Source: Aphrophora alni
Lineage: Eukaryota; Arthropoda; Insecta; Hemiptera; Aphrophoridae
Assembly: GCA_963513935.1 (NCBI GenBank)
Contig: OY740774.1
Span: forward strand, 98,029,668-98,093,667
Length of the DNA stretch: 64,000 nucleotides
Reading direction: 5' to 3'
Below, piece after piece: positions 24,701-34,315 of the stretch. The notes beneath the pieces were generated by a model, which saw nothing but the letters and a program-made list of their open reading frames with translations, searched no databases and was not told the origin of the DNA. Within the stretch, counting starts at the first letter, position 1; each line of letters opens with the position of its first letter. Made by a program: the position numbers and the translations under genes.

Positions 24701-27664
24701 AATGCTGATGGAAGTCACATGTTGAAGTCTGTGATTGTAGGCGAAAGTAAAAAACCCATGTGCAATAAAAAATATTATGGACATGTTACCAGTTCACTAC
24801 TCAAAAAGTGCATGGTTCACTTTAGATATTACAGTGGATTGGTTTCACAAAGAAAGCAGTGTCAGAAATCAGAAGATATCAAACGGAAGTTTTGAAAATT
24901 CCTGACAATAAAGTGAAGGCCCTAGTTTTACTGAATAATTACCCAGCACATCGAACAGCTGACTAGTAATGATAAGATCAGGGTCATGTTCTTGCCAGAG
25001 AACATAACCTCTCTGTTCCACCCTATGGATCAAGGCGTCATCTACTCAGCCTTGTAAGAAAAGCCTATACAAAAAGAAGCTTTTAAATTAAATTTTAAAA
25101 GTCGAGGAACCAGCTACAGGAGAGATTGAAGAGGCAAAAGATGTACAGAAACTCAAAGATTACAATATCAGATCCATGAGTTTCAATTTCGCATCTGCTG
25201 TCAATTATATAAAACCGTCAATTTTGATTAATTTGTGGAAGAAACTTTTAATAAATGAAGAGGTTGAACTATATATGGCTGGATTGGAAAGAGAGGATTT
25301 CACAACGCTCTCCACCAAGGTGGTGAAAATTCAGTAACACTGGAAGACACTGAGTTGTGGCTAGAAGAAGATGAAGATTATTCAGGTTATCACATCTAAA
25401 CAAAGAAAGAGATCGTTGAAAGTACGATTGCTGCAGAAATCTCAGAAACGGATGAAGCATGTGATATTATTAACCCTAAGCCAAACTTAGTGAAATTAGA
25501 GAACATCTAAATATTGTCATTCGTGTGAGTTAATCATTAAAGAAATTAATGTCAATTGAAGATAACAAAATATCACCAGTTTCTTCAAACCAGTAAGCGT
25601 GTCATGTGGTCAATGAAGGTGTGCCGTAGGGCCTAGCCTATAATGTATTGGATTATATCTTGTATACTAAATAACCTTTCTATTTCTTAAATTTAAAATA
25701 CTTGTTTTTTTTTTACTGAACACAGTGTTTAATTATGTACCTTGGCTCATTTCATAGGCTATTTAGTTTAATCCGGACTTTCATTAATTCGAGAGCCCCA
25801 AGTAGTTCGAATTAATGAGGTTCTACTGTAGTTGTATTTATACATTAGTTGATTAACATCATTTGCATGATTTACTGTGTATCCACTCATTCATTTTTTA
25901 AAGATTGGTACCTACAATCCAATTTTATTCCTCTAAAGCATTCTCGTCCAACAAATATTTTGTTTTTCCTTCAACTAAATAAATATTTAATTTAGACAAA
26001 TCATAGCGGGCCTGACTCTCTATGTGAACTGCTCTGCCTTCGACATTAATTAGAGATCCAGTATAAGTAGTTAGCTTAATTAACATTAAATTTGTTGGAA
26101 CTCTTGGAAACATTTTGATAAATTACATCCTGATCATAAGACATTAAAATGAAAAATAATGTGTTTAATATCTATCACATAAATTTACACGTGTTTACTT
26201 GGAACATTAACGGAATTATCTGAACCACTATCACTACTGGATTCTGACTCGAAATAAAGTTCAACATTGTGAATATTTTATTTTGATTTATTTTTGTAAT
26301 GGTACTTCTTTACGTTATCATTAAAAATAAAATTCAGAATTTTGCCTTTTTTAAAAATTTGTATCTACTCTTAAAAGAACTTGCAACCACACTACTGGGA
26401 ATTTACAAAAACGATATGCTCATTTTAGTTCTGCAGCAAAGTTTTGAATTAACTTTGTTTCATTCTAATGCATTTAGCAAGCCTTAATCGTTCAACCTAT
26501 TTGTTCTTCTTTCTCTCAAAAAATGAACCCAAGCTAGCCTATAATTCATTAAAAGATTTAATTTCTGGTAATTGAGGCTCACATAAAGTCTAATAAACAC
26601 TCAGATATTAAATCATATCACGTTACACAAAATAACAACTTGCTTACATTGTGGAACTTCATTTAGTTCAAATTTATGTTTAAGTCTTTTAATTTCTACA
26701 AACCATGATCTGGGTAGTTCATATGCTTCCACATTTATTATTTTTTTAAATTATCTTTTTTCTGATTTATGTGAATTTGAATTTTCCTCATCCATATCTT
26801 AATATTTTGATGTTTAGTGTATTATTAACAAAAACCGATTATTCGTCGTGAGTATATAAAAATAAATAACATGAAGGTTATTTGTGCTTTAATAGAATTT
26901 AATTTCTTTTTGAACTGAAACTACAACACTTAATCTACTAATATGCTCACTCCCCGCCCTTCCAAACCCTGGGATAAGCTGGCATGATTCCTACACCTGA
27001 TATAGGATTCATGTGTTAATCGATGTATAATAATAATTTGTTTATGGACCCTTGTGTATTGATTGATTGAGCGTAGCGTAGGCATCATGTTAAATATTAA
27101 TCATAACCTTTGTAGGCACCATGTTAAATAATAATCATAAGCTTTGTATAGATATGAGTAACTAGATGCTCCCCATAAAAGAAATAATAACCAGAGAATT
27201 GTGTATTATTGATATGAGAGATATAGAACTTTTAACAATAAAAAGACAACTAATGATTTAGTTAATGCAAGCAATTTTATTGATTTCAAGATTAATCTTA
27301 ATAGACACCTGCACAGTAAATAAAAGAAAATATCATTTCACTTGATGAATTTTAATTTTCTTGTGCTGATTGTTGTACGTTGTTTGATTTCATTCCATGT
27401 GTTTGTTGTTTTTTTTAATGTGTATGTTTTAAATAATTTTTCAAATAACTAATCAATAAATTGTAACCTGTTTGAGTATGCTACTTAGGTATATTATACT
27501 GTTCATGTAATAACTGTTACCTATTTTTAGGATCAGGTCATGCACTCTCTTTCCAAGACATGGATTTAGAGCAAATTCTAAGCGATACAAGCACATCTGG
27601 GTTGATGGACATGGACACGAAAGTACAGGCTATTTCAGCCAACACAACACTTCTTAAACTGTGA
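15654..27664 (+). CDS. CEBPG: CCAAT/enhancer-binding protein gamma (bZIP transcription factor)
   Basis: Coding exons 15654-15770, 16520-16676 and 27531-27664 give a complete protein of 135 residues; introns are GT..AG and phases agree (0, then 1). Residues 1-30 are hydrophilic. Residues 31-54 are the basic region with the C/EBP signature RNNLAVKRSR, which contacts DNA. The leucine zipper has perfect heptads L62, L69, L76 and L83. A short tail rich in Asp, Ser and Thr follows. The length and lack of an activation domain fit C/EBP-gamma (Drosophila Irbp18), a nuclear factor that acts mainly as a heterodimer with other C/EBP or ATF4-type bZIPs. The start ATG lies 3 bp after an acceptor AG, so the 5' UTR is spliced. 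The second intron is 10,854 bp and packed with dead transposons; the tandem array starts 24 bp after the stop. Confidence 0.93.
16520..16676 (+). CDS. CEBPG: CEBPG coding exon 2 (basic region and zipper)
   Basis: Begins AVKRSRVKSR, contains the four-heptad zipper and ends AHAG in phase 1. Acceptor ttacag at 16514-16519, donor gtaatt at 16677. Confidence 0.93.
16988..17191 (+). pseudogene. LINE RNase H fragment in CEBPG intron 2
   Basis: PSHVNIAGNENTDDLAKK matches the 'PxHxGIxGNExADxLAK' block of RNase H domains in Jockey/R1-type non-LTR retrotransposons. It stays open to 17191 but the rest of the domain is not recognisable. Confidence 0.6.
17192..18129. other. Intron 2 of CEBPG, unassigned segment
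   Basis: AT-rich. A 70-codon open frame at 17725-17937 has no recognised family. No clear repeat structure. Confidence 0.4.
18130..20060 (+). pseudogene. Jockey-like LINE relic (endonuclease + reverse transcriptase)
   Basis: The order matches a Jockey-clade ORF2. ADRVKGGVAILF near 18205 and a GDFNAHHYIWGS block near 18425, followed by DDGSPTH near 18490, are from the apurinic endonuclease. The open stretch 18987-19310 holds SASGPDNIVYSMIKHLS, the 'sPGPDgIpxxmlK' block. FLDGWLEATVIPILK and a degenerate 'YRPISLTSVxCKlvEkm' follow near 19330-19460. A GVPQGS-like block (NGVPQGSGPS) is near 19787, then a broken FADD region. Many stops and frameshifts. No 3' tail was located. Confidence 0.75.
20061..20799. 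other. Intron 2 of CEBPG, unassigned segment
   Basis: No recognisable coding sequence. An 87-codon open frame at 20219-20482 has no identifiable family. Confidence 0.4.
20800..22190 (-). pseudogene. Decayed Ty3/gypsy pol (RT to RNase H)
   Basis: Read on the minus strand. The open stretch 22168-21959 carries LKSDVPIFRKALKFLLELVNNEL, the region just before RT ('da.PvFrKaR.vPyalk..ve.EL'). YQMNRLPFGIAS lies near 21800 and a broken catalytic region near 21680. KDKIVAILNI...NNVTRLKAFL ('KI.AI...P.NvtelraFLG') is near 21430-21515. KDVKYNFDNKC.KAFNEIK, the RT/RNase H connection, is near 21340-21400. It is unrelated in condition to the intact gypsy at 56394: stops occur throughout and no LTRs were found. 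Confidence 0.72.
22510..23320 (-). pseudogene. Non-LTR retrotransposon RT relic
   Basis: On the minus strand, KISYGVPQGSILGP lies at about 23215-23174, followed by FADDAIAMIK near 23140-23105, a W..N.LLLN..KT-like block near 23040, and the thumb/C-terminal region in the open stretch 22804-22547. There YYAYIYSQLTYGIIFRGNS and VFSIQKKIIRAIF match 'YyalvqS.l.YGI..WG' and 'lQKkaiR.i'. It is a separate insertion from the Jockey-like relic because it is in the opposite orientation and better preserved. Confidence 0.78.
23341..25832 (+). pseudogene. Tigger/Jerky-type (pogo superfamily) element, decayed
   Basis: The right end (about 25759-25832) reads into TTCTACTG followed by TA, the usual pogo/Tigger terminus. 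A degenerate left end is near 23341 (TTAGACTTCGAATAATC). Between them lies a CENP-B/DDE transposase in pieces: LEKGASVSSICAQYGIAEQN (HTH) near 24155-24220, DQSLDDVVYKWFCQLHSSG near 24319, and SYDETGLYWGELP, the first DDE Asp block, near 24582. The open stretch 24689-24895 is YANADGSHMLKSVIVGESKKP. PDNKVKALVLLNNYPAHRTA (second catalytic block, Asp replaced by Asn) follows near 24902. Many stops; the family is that of TIGD/JRK-like genes. Confidence 0.78.
25925..26113 (-). CDS. Unidentified 62-codon open frame, possible gene fragment
   Basis: Starts MFPRVPTNLMLIKL and ends LLDENALEE. Composition is protein-like (balanced, no homopolymers), unlike the chance frames nearby, and it is preceded on the same strand by further protein-like but broken sequence (26114-26800). 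I do not recognise the family. It lies antisense in CEBPG intron 2 between a Tigger end and the exon 3 side, so a decayed transposon protein is more likely than a host gene. Confidence 0.25.
   Translation of the reverse strand: MFPRVPTNLMLIKLTTYTGSLINVEGRAVHIESQARYDLSKLNIYLVEGKTKYLLDENALEE
26114..26800 (-). pseudogene. Degenerate protein-like sequence, unknown family
   Basis: On the minus strand, an ATG near 26797 opens MDEENSNSHKSEKR, then after one stop IINVEAYELPRSWFVEIKRL near 26740-26680, EPQLPEIKSFNEL near 26580-26545, FFERKKNK..ERLRLAKC near 26525-26475, and an acidic run ELYFESESSSDSGSDNS near 26265-26210. Stops separate them. They could be one ancient ORF together with 25925-26113. 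The family is not recognised. Confidence 0.3.
27079..27146 (+). repeat. Tandem duplication, 34 bp x 2
   Basis: Adjacent copies 27079-27112 and 27113-27146, both starting TAGGCA and ending CTTTG, differing at three or so positions. Confidence 0.85.
27531..27664 (+). CDS. CEBPG: CEBPG coding exon 3
   Basis: Acceptor ctatttttag ends at 27530. It encodes the C-terminal 43 residues (SGHALSFQDMDLEQIL ... NTTLLKL) and stops at TGA 27662-27664. The 3' UTR begins here and runs directly into the tandem array. Confidence 0.92.
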
Positions 27665-27990
27665 AATTATTATTAAGCTATTCTTTACTTTCCTTTTTGT
27701 ATTAAAAATAACATAATGTTATTGTTTTAATTAATTCCTTACAGGAATTGAAAAAAAATTTCATGTTGGAATATAATTTCAACGAAATTATTGTATTAAA
27801 TTTGTATAAAAATGTGGGCATGATTGCCTATTTTTGAAGTCACTGAAATGTGAAATATATTGTAGATTATGTGAACCTTGCGTTTTATTTGTTTAACCAC
27901 AGATTTTTATTTCACAAAATTGTGCTTTATGATGAATTAATATTCTATATATCTTCATAATATTAAAAGTTCCATTTCATTAAAGAAAAA

Positions 27991-28748
27991 ATAATAAAAC
28001 ACAATTTTTTATTTTGTAACCCACTTTTTTTAGTCTAGCCGACCAATGATTTCACCTGCTAAGCCATGAGGCTGTATTACAGACTGAAGAAAAATGAAAA
28101 ACAGAGAATCTTAAAAACTAGATGTTGGGAGTTTTCTTAAAGAATTGATGTTTTCTTAAAACCCACTGATGTTTTTGAAAAAAGTAGAATCTGGTTAAAA
28201 CCCGAACACACTCGAGTATTTTTTTTTTCCCCATTACTGTTGAGACCGATGGTTCTTGGTGGAATTCCATGTTTAAAGATAATAAAACACAATTTTTTAT
28301 TTTGTAATATCCACTTTTAATTAGTCTAGCCGACCAATGGTTTCGCCTGCTAAGGCATTGACGAGGCTGTATTACAGACTGAAGAAAAATGAAAAACAGA
28401 GAATCTTAAAAACTAGATGTTGGGAGTTTTCTTAAAGAATTAATGTTTTCTTAAAACCCACTGATGTTTTTGAAAAAAGTAGAATCTGGTTAAAACCCGA
28501 ACACACTCGAGTATTTTTTTCCATTACTGTTGAGACCGATGGTTCTTGGTGGAATTCCATGTTTAAAGATAATAAAACACAATTTTTTATTTTGTAATAT
28601 CCACTTTTAATTAGTCTAGCCGACCAATGGTTTCGCCTGCTAAGGCATTGACGAGGCTGTATTACAGACTGCCTTAGCAGGCGAAACCATTGGTCGGCTA
28701 GACTAATTAAAAGTGGATATTACAAAATAAAAAATTGTGTTTTATTAT
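27991..28748. mobile_element. Foldback element built of 288-290-bp tandem repeats (unit 1)
   Basis: It starts ATAATAAAACACAATTTT and ends with the inverse. Three direct repeats begin at 27991, 28279 and 28569 (the third truncated at 28670). An inverted copy of the first 78 bases of the repeat closes the element (28671-28748). The last direct copy and the closing copy (28569-28646 / 28671-28748) form a perfect 78-bp hairpin with a 24-bp spacer. No coding capacity. It resembles foldback-type DNA elements; the family is not recognised. Confidence 0.85.
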
Positions 28749-29246
28749 CCTCACACTCAAGTAGTTGGCGCTGGTGCATTCTCTTTTTCGCAGACTACAT
28801 AACTTTTTTAAGAACAACACAACTCGTAAGCTAACGAGTCACATAAATTTGTTTCAAAATAATCGTAATGACCTCGAGATAAGAGATAATGTCTTTTGTT
28901 AATTAATTAATCAAATAATCCAATTTCAACAATAAATCTTGATGATCATTTTAACATATTTTCATAACTGTACGTGACTACAGTATAATATGTATGCTAT
29001 TTAAGACAATTTACTTTAAAATTAAAACAGCCAAAACTGAAATACTGTAATATTAATTATGAGTGATAAATTTATTCATTATTTTATTTTAATCTAATCT
29101 AAGTGCAAATATCGAGGAGAATGACTTGTTAATTGTCACTGCCTAGTGGATGTAGTACCTAAAAATAATGAGGTTGATAGAATAAAATGCCTGTTTAACC
29201 TGTTACTATGGAACAGAGGCAGTAGAACACCTTCTGTATAAGGTGT

Positions 29247-29504
29247 TTGCTCTGTGAAGACTCGCATTATTCCAGAGTTGAAACATTCTTACGGTACATC
29301 AATTATATTATAAATAGAAGTGGGTTTTTAACCCTTAGACACTTCAGTCTAAAAGACTTTTTGTGTACTATGCTACATCAAACTTGCTCCCTAGATGCTT
29401 CTTGTGATTTTTATTTATTCTCCAAGGTGAAAGGGACCCTTTACTTCACGGAAAATAAAATTCCAATAGTTCTGAGGACACTTCTTCCCTCATTGAGCTG
29501 GTGA
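29247..29504 (+). pseudogene. Mariner-like transposase C-terminal fragment (unit 1)
   Basis: The 85-codon open frame contains SLKDFLCTMLHQTCSLDASC followed by DFYLFSKVKGTL, matching the mariner 'HPpYSPDLAPcDFyLFpkLK' block with substitutions at the motif prolines and the catalytic Asp region. Upstream blocks are not recognisable. Dead fragment. Confidence 0.5.
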
Positions 29505-30173
29505 AAATTGATATATCCACTTTCCAGCTCTTGTCAGAACAAATTTAAGTTGGATACTTTTTATAACAAAATTCGTGTTTTATAAATAATCAACTATAAA
29601 CCCATTTTAAGTCACTGTGAAGGAAGGCTAGCCATGGCCTTGAGACTCCAAGCGAAAGGAAGTAAATTAACATATTAAAGCCCTAAAAATCTTTTAAACA
29701 TATAGACCATCTGTAGTGATTTGCCCCTTTTGACATAGTTTGTTTTTATTTTCTATACATTTCATTCATTCAACGAGGTTATTATATAATTTGGTACGAA
29801 GTATTTTGTGTTTATAGTTGACACAACAAAGGAAGCACTTAATTATCAACATTTTAATAGTTTTAGTATAATTAAAACTTGAGCTCCTCGAAGTTAATTT
29901 GGAGTGTTCAGGAGCCTTCACAATGTTAGACATTACTAGTTGTTTCCATTTAACAGTTTTAAATAACTATATTTGTGTTGTTATTCCATCAAATATGCTG
30001 GGATATACTTTTAAGGTGTTTATTTTGTGGTAGATGGCATCCGTGTATTCTAACAGTAAGGACCCACTTCAGAAAACATTTCAAAGTTGGCTCTAATGAA
30101 CTGAAGCCCAGTGTGTTATATATAGCTCAAGATGTTTTCCAGATAATGTCGTAAAAGTGGTGTATCACTTATA

Positions 30174-31143
30174 CAGTAGACTCCCTCTAGTTCGGACAAC
30201 TGGCCGGACTATCCAGTTTACTATAAAAATTTAAAATATCCCTATTAAATACATTACCTATGCTTAAAAATCAACAAAAGACGTTGTTTAAACATTTTTA
30301 CAACATTATGTACTTACCAAAGAGAAGATTTTGACGTCTCTTGGTTGAATTGTCATGTTGTGCCACACATAGATACATTTTTGCAACACATATTAAAAAG
30401 TAAATACCGATACCGTACTAAGGATAAAACTGAACAGAAAAACACATTACAGTACGTACTGTAAAAACAAACCAGAAATGTATTTGAGGAAATTACTGTA
30501 CAACACGTATTACTTGACTTATAACCTATAAAAATTAAAAGAAATCCGTTATTTTATTTTGCTTTTTCTGATTAAGAGTTTTTTGAAAGCATAGTCACGC
30601 CATTTTCTCATAAACATCACGTCAACAACTGTTGCAGCGGCTTTGGACCGATTCAACTTTATCTAGACGCTCTAGGATACTGAGTTTTGTTCCATTGTCA
30701 CAAACGTATGTTTACGTTTTTCACTCATTTTAGAAAACATTTTTCTCAAAGCTACCTCGCATACGTACAACTTACACTTACTCACAACGTTCACTCCCGA
30801 AAACAGTCCTACATACTAAACAGCAAAAAACATTCACACACAGATAAAAAAAAAATACAGATCAATCAATCTCACTGTACAGTACGTACTACATATAACC
30901 AAACCGTTTGTCACAGGTTAAGTGCGATCGACCAATTACAAGCTCGCCCGTAAACTAAACTGACATACAGTAAATAGTTTACTGTACAGTACTTCTATGG
31001 CCGGAGTAGACTAAACATTCAAGATAAAAGATAAACGTGACGTGACATTCAAGGCGATGTGACGGATATGACTCACCCTCCTAGGACCGGCCGAACCATC
31101 CAGCGGCCGATCCAACAGAAGCCGAACTAGAGGGCGTCTACTG
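30174..31143. mobile_element. pogo-type non-autonomous element (unit 1)
   Basis: Terminal inverted repeats CAGTAGACTCCCTCTAGTTC at the left and, inverted, CAGTAGACGCCCTCTAGTTC at the right. TA dinucleotides flank both ends (30172-30173, 31144-31145), as expected for pogo/Tc1-mariner insertion. The 970-bp interior has no transposase. It contains GTAC-centred palindromes (ACAGTACGTACTGT near 30450) and a G+C-rich right end. Confidence 0.85.
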
Positions 31144-31399
31144 TAATTAGATTTTGTAAGTCTGGATGGCCCTGGGGAATATCTATCCTTACGGCCGCTT
31201 AGTGATAACACAGTGATATTTCACCAATCTTACAATGAAACATCAAATCACTCGAATATCTATATTCATCAGAATGATCATCTACATCAAAATATGGATT
31301 GTTAATATCAAACGAATGTGCAATTTTCAGTCTTTTTCATTTTTATTTCACAAGTAGAAGTATAAGTTTAGATGTAGTATAGTTTAGAATCAAGACCCT

Positions 31400-31421
31400 C
31401 TGATGATGATGATGATGATGA
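31400..31421. repeat. (GAT)n microsatellite
   Basis: About seven GAT repeats in unit 1; repeated in units 2 and 3 at +6325 and +12650. Confidence 0.85.
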
Positions 31422-31899
31422 CCATGTTATCGAAATGTACATTAGGACATTTAGGGGAATAAACAAAATAAAGTACAATAATTGTATTTTATTTATTGTT
31501 AGTAGTGATTGTGGTTAGGGGTATATTCAAAAGAATAAAATAAAAATTATTTAAGAACAGCTGTTTAAAATTACTTTTATTATGAAACATGTTATGTAAT
31601 GGGTATTTTCTTTAAATGATATATTTATTACAAAATAAGTGTTACCAAGGAAAATGTATATGTTCGACAAATCTGCAGGTAACACGGTTTAATTTGAGAC
31701 CTCGGTCATTAAAATCAGCCCTATAGTAAAGAAGTGGATGACGCAGATATTATTTATCAAATTAAACATGAGCAACTCTAAACACTGATATGCTTATTAA
31801 AAGTTAATTATTTGACAATGAATTTTCCTCGGTATTAGTTTTTCTATTTATTTGATAAGAGTTTTATATTATGTGATTGTTTCTCTGAATACACTATAG

Positions 31900-33078
31900 C
31901 AGGGGTTCCCAAACTTTTAAAAGCCATGGCGCCCTTAACGTCCAGATTATTTCCGGTGGCGCCCTTCATATGAAGTAAACTGGAGACCTGATAATTTTAA
32001 GTCTAAAATCTTAAATGTAAATAAATTCTATGCCATGATCTCTAAATTTCACTTTTAGATTTTTATAAGACTTTAATTTTATTTAAATACTTCGTGAATA
32101 GTTGTTAGTTAATTTGTTTTTTTAGTAATTGTAATTAGGAGGATATGGAAAACTTAAATAAATTGAAAAATAAAGAAAATCACAAATTTTTTTAATTAAT
32201 ACAAAACAGAGAATCATTTTAAACGTAATTGGGTACAAGTAATAAGACTTTCAAACATGTTTCCTGTCCTAATGAGAGGGATTGATCCTTGATCAATTCA
32301 TGGAATCTTGGTGTTATTTTTGATAGAGCAACACAAATTTCATTTTCGATTTTAAGGTTACCTCTATATTTAAATTTCATAACAGCAACAGATGAAAACC
32401 CACATTCACACAGGTAAGAACTGTCAAACGGTATCAATGATCGAAATGCCTTCTTGGTTACTACTGGATACTCATCTTCGTTACTGCACCAAAAATCAAT
32501 CAAAGATTTAGACTGGAGTCTATAATTTAAAGATGAGTCTGTAGAAATATCAATGAGCTGTTCAGCTTCCTCGTTTGTGAAAGTCTCAGGAATTGCTGCG
32601 TTCATAGAATCACTTACCCACTGTACTGATTTTATTTCATCTTTCGGGAGGTATTCTTGAAAATAGAGCTCCAAATTGGATAAGTGGCTGACAAACACAC
32701 TGTTAAGTTCATGTTTTACTTGCACACACACAAACACGCACACGCACACACTGACATTCAGATAGCTCTGCCGAGTACACACGCTCACTTACAGACGATG
32801 GAACTTTTATTTTTAGAGCTGACCATGTGATATTGACTCCGCCGAAACTTCTACATCTACAGCCTACTTTAACATTAAATCTAAAATTAAATTTATAAAA
32901 TGATAGTATTTATTTTGAGTAAATCATTGTTGATTATATTTACTATCAAGTGTAAAAAAAGCTGTGGAATAAAATTATATTTTTCAATTTTTTTTCGTTC
33001 TAGCAAGGCTGCCGCGGCGCCCCTGGAGACTCTAAGCGGCGCCCCCGGGCGCCGCGGCACACACTTTGGGAACCCCGG
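31900..33078 (-). mobile_element. hAT element, internally deleted (unit 1)
   Basis: Ends CAGGGGTTCCCAAA and, inverted, CCGGGGTTCCCAAA, a classic hAT terminus. An exact 8-bp target duplication CACTATAG flanks it (31892-31899 and 33079-33086), diagnostic of hAT. At 1179 bp it retains only the C-terminal part of a transposase on the minus strand. The right end is a G+C-rich patch with two GCGGCGCCCC repeats 22 bp apart (33014-33023, 33036-33045). Confidence 0.92.
32219..32788 (-). pseudogene. hAT transposase C-terminal part (unit 1)
   Basis: 189 codons. The first 22 or so (MSVCTRQSYLNVSVCVCVFV) come from a GT-rich simple repeat; a likely splice acceptor in that repeat (gtgcaag) precedes KHELNSVF. 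From there it follows the SCAND3/ZBED-like hAT family: YFQEYLPKDE, WVSDSMNA, EQLIDISTDSSLNYR, LIDFWCSNEDEYP, LIPFDSSYLCECGFSSVAVMK and KYRGNLKIENEICVALSKITPR. That is the C-terminal dimerisation region. The catalytic DDE core and the BED finger are missing, so it cannot encode a working transposase; a short expressed protein is possible but unsupported. Confidence 0.8.
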
Positions 33079-33292
33079 CACTATAGTTTAGTATTATATT
33101 TAAAGATGGTTTTGTGTACACATTGTGAATATCAAATTTTATATAGATAAGAACGAATTCCCTCTTATTAATTACACATTTAAGGATAAAATAAAGCAAA
33201 AGCTTAAAGTTTCAAATATTTAATAGTATAAATGAGCTACAATTGTTTCGCCTTGCGGCATCATCGGGCAACTGATGATTTACAGGTATAGA

Positions 33293-34016
33293 CAGTTGCC
33301 CGATGATGCCGCAAGGCGAAACAATTGTAGCTCATTTATACTATTAAATATTTGAAACTTTAAGCTTTTGCTTTATTTTATCCTTAAATGTGTAATTAAT
33401 AAGAGGGAATTCGTTCTTATCTATATAAAATTTGATATTCACAATGTGTACACAAAACCATCTTTAAATATAATACTAAACTATAGTGCCGGGGTTCCCA
33501 AAGTGTGTGCCGCGGCGCCCGGGGGCGCCGCGGCAGCCTTGCTAGAACGAAAAAAAATTGAAAAATATAATTTTATTCCACAGCTTTTTTTACACTTGAT
33601 AGTAAATATAATCAACAATGATTTACTCAAAATAAATACTATCATTTTATAAATTTAATTTTAGATTTAATGTTAAAGTAGGCTGTAGATGTAGAAGTTT
33701 CGGCGGAGTCAATATCACTTGGTCAGCTCTAAAAATAAAAGTTCCATCGTCTGTAAGTGAGCGTGTGTACTCGGCAGAGCTATCTGAATGTCAGTGTGTG
33801 CGTGTGCGTGTTTGTGTGTGTGCAAGTAAAACATGAACTTAACAGTGTGTTTGTCAGCCACTTATCCAATTTGGAGCTCTATTTTCAAGAATACCTCCCG
33901 AAAGATGAAATAAAATCAGTACAGTGGGTAAGTGATTCTATGAACGCAGCAATTCCTGAGACTTTCACAAACGAGGAAGCTGAACAGCTCATTGATATTT
34001 CTACAGACTCATCTTT
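33293..34016 (-). repeat. Inverted segment of unit 1 (copy-back of 33274 to 32529)
   Basis: Reverse complement of the sequence left of the foldback: arm, spacer sequence, hAT right end and hAT transposase up to codon DISTDSS. There it switches to CEBPG 3'-flank sequence at CTTT (34013-34016), a tetranucleotide shared by both templates. It lacks 22 bp of the hAT G+C-rich patch. The fusion creates a chimeric 94-codon frame (33757-34041, +) with no functional meaning. Confidence 0.92.
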
Positions 34017-34315
34017 CCTTTTTGTATTAAAAATAACATAATGTTATTGTTTTAATTAATTCCTTACAGGAATTGAAAAAAAATTTCATGTTGGAATATA
34101 ATTTCAACGAAATTATTGTATTAAATTTGTATAAAAATGTGGGCATGATTGCCTATTTTTGAAGTCACTGAAATGTGAAATATATTGTAGATTATGTGAA
34201 CCTTGCGTTTTATTTGTTTAACCACAGATTTTTATTTCACAAAATTGTGCTTTATGATGAATTAATATTCTATATATCTTCATAATATTAAAAGTTCCAT
34301 TTCATTAAAGAAAAA

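Larger units (their letters stand above)
27688..34012 (+). repeat. Array unit 1 (6325 bp)
   Basis: Forward part: CEBPG 3' flank, foldback minisatellite (27991-28748), mariner relic (29247-29504), pogo MITE (30174-31143), hAT element (31900-33078) and foldback arm (33182-33274). Inverted part: 33293-34012, which copies back through the arm and the hAT right end and stops inside the hAT transposase. Confidence 0.95.

Noticed and set aside
27991..28748. CRISPR-like or satellite array
   Set aside because: Repeats are 288-290 bp, only three, and closed by an inverted copy; a eukaryotic foldback element.
33182..33385. Viral-type flip/flop terminal hairpin, suggested by the two spacer orientations
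   Set aside because: No viral gene nearby; arms belong to a small foldback element and the orientation change is fully explained by a strand switch between arms.
33757..34041. 94-codon + strand frame as a novel fusion protein
   Set aside because: It is the inverted hAT remnant running past the microhomology junction into CEBPG 3' flank; a by-product of rearrangement.
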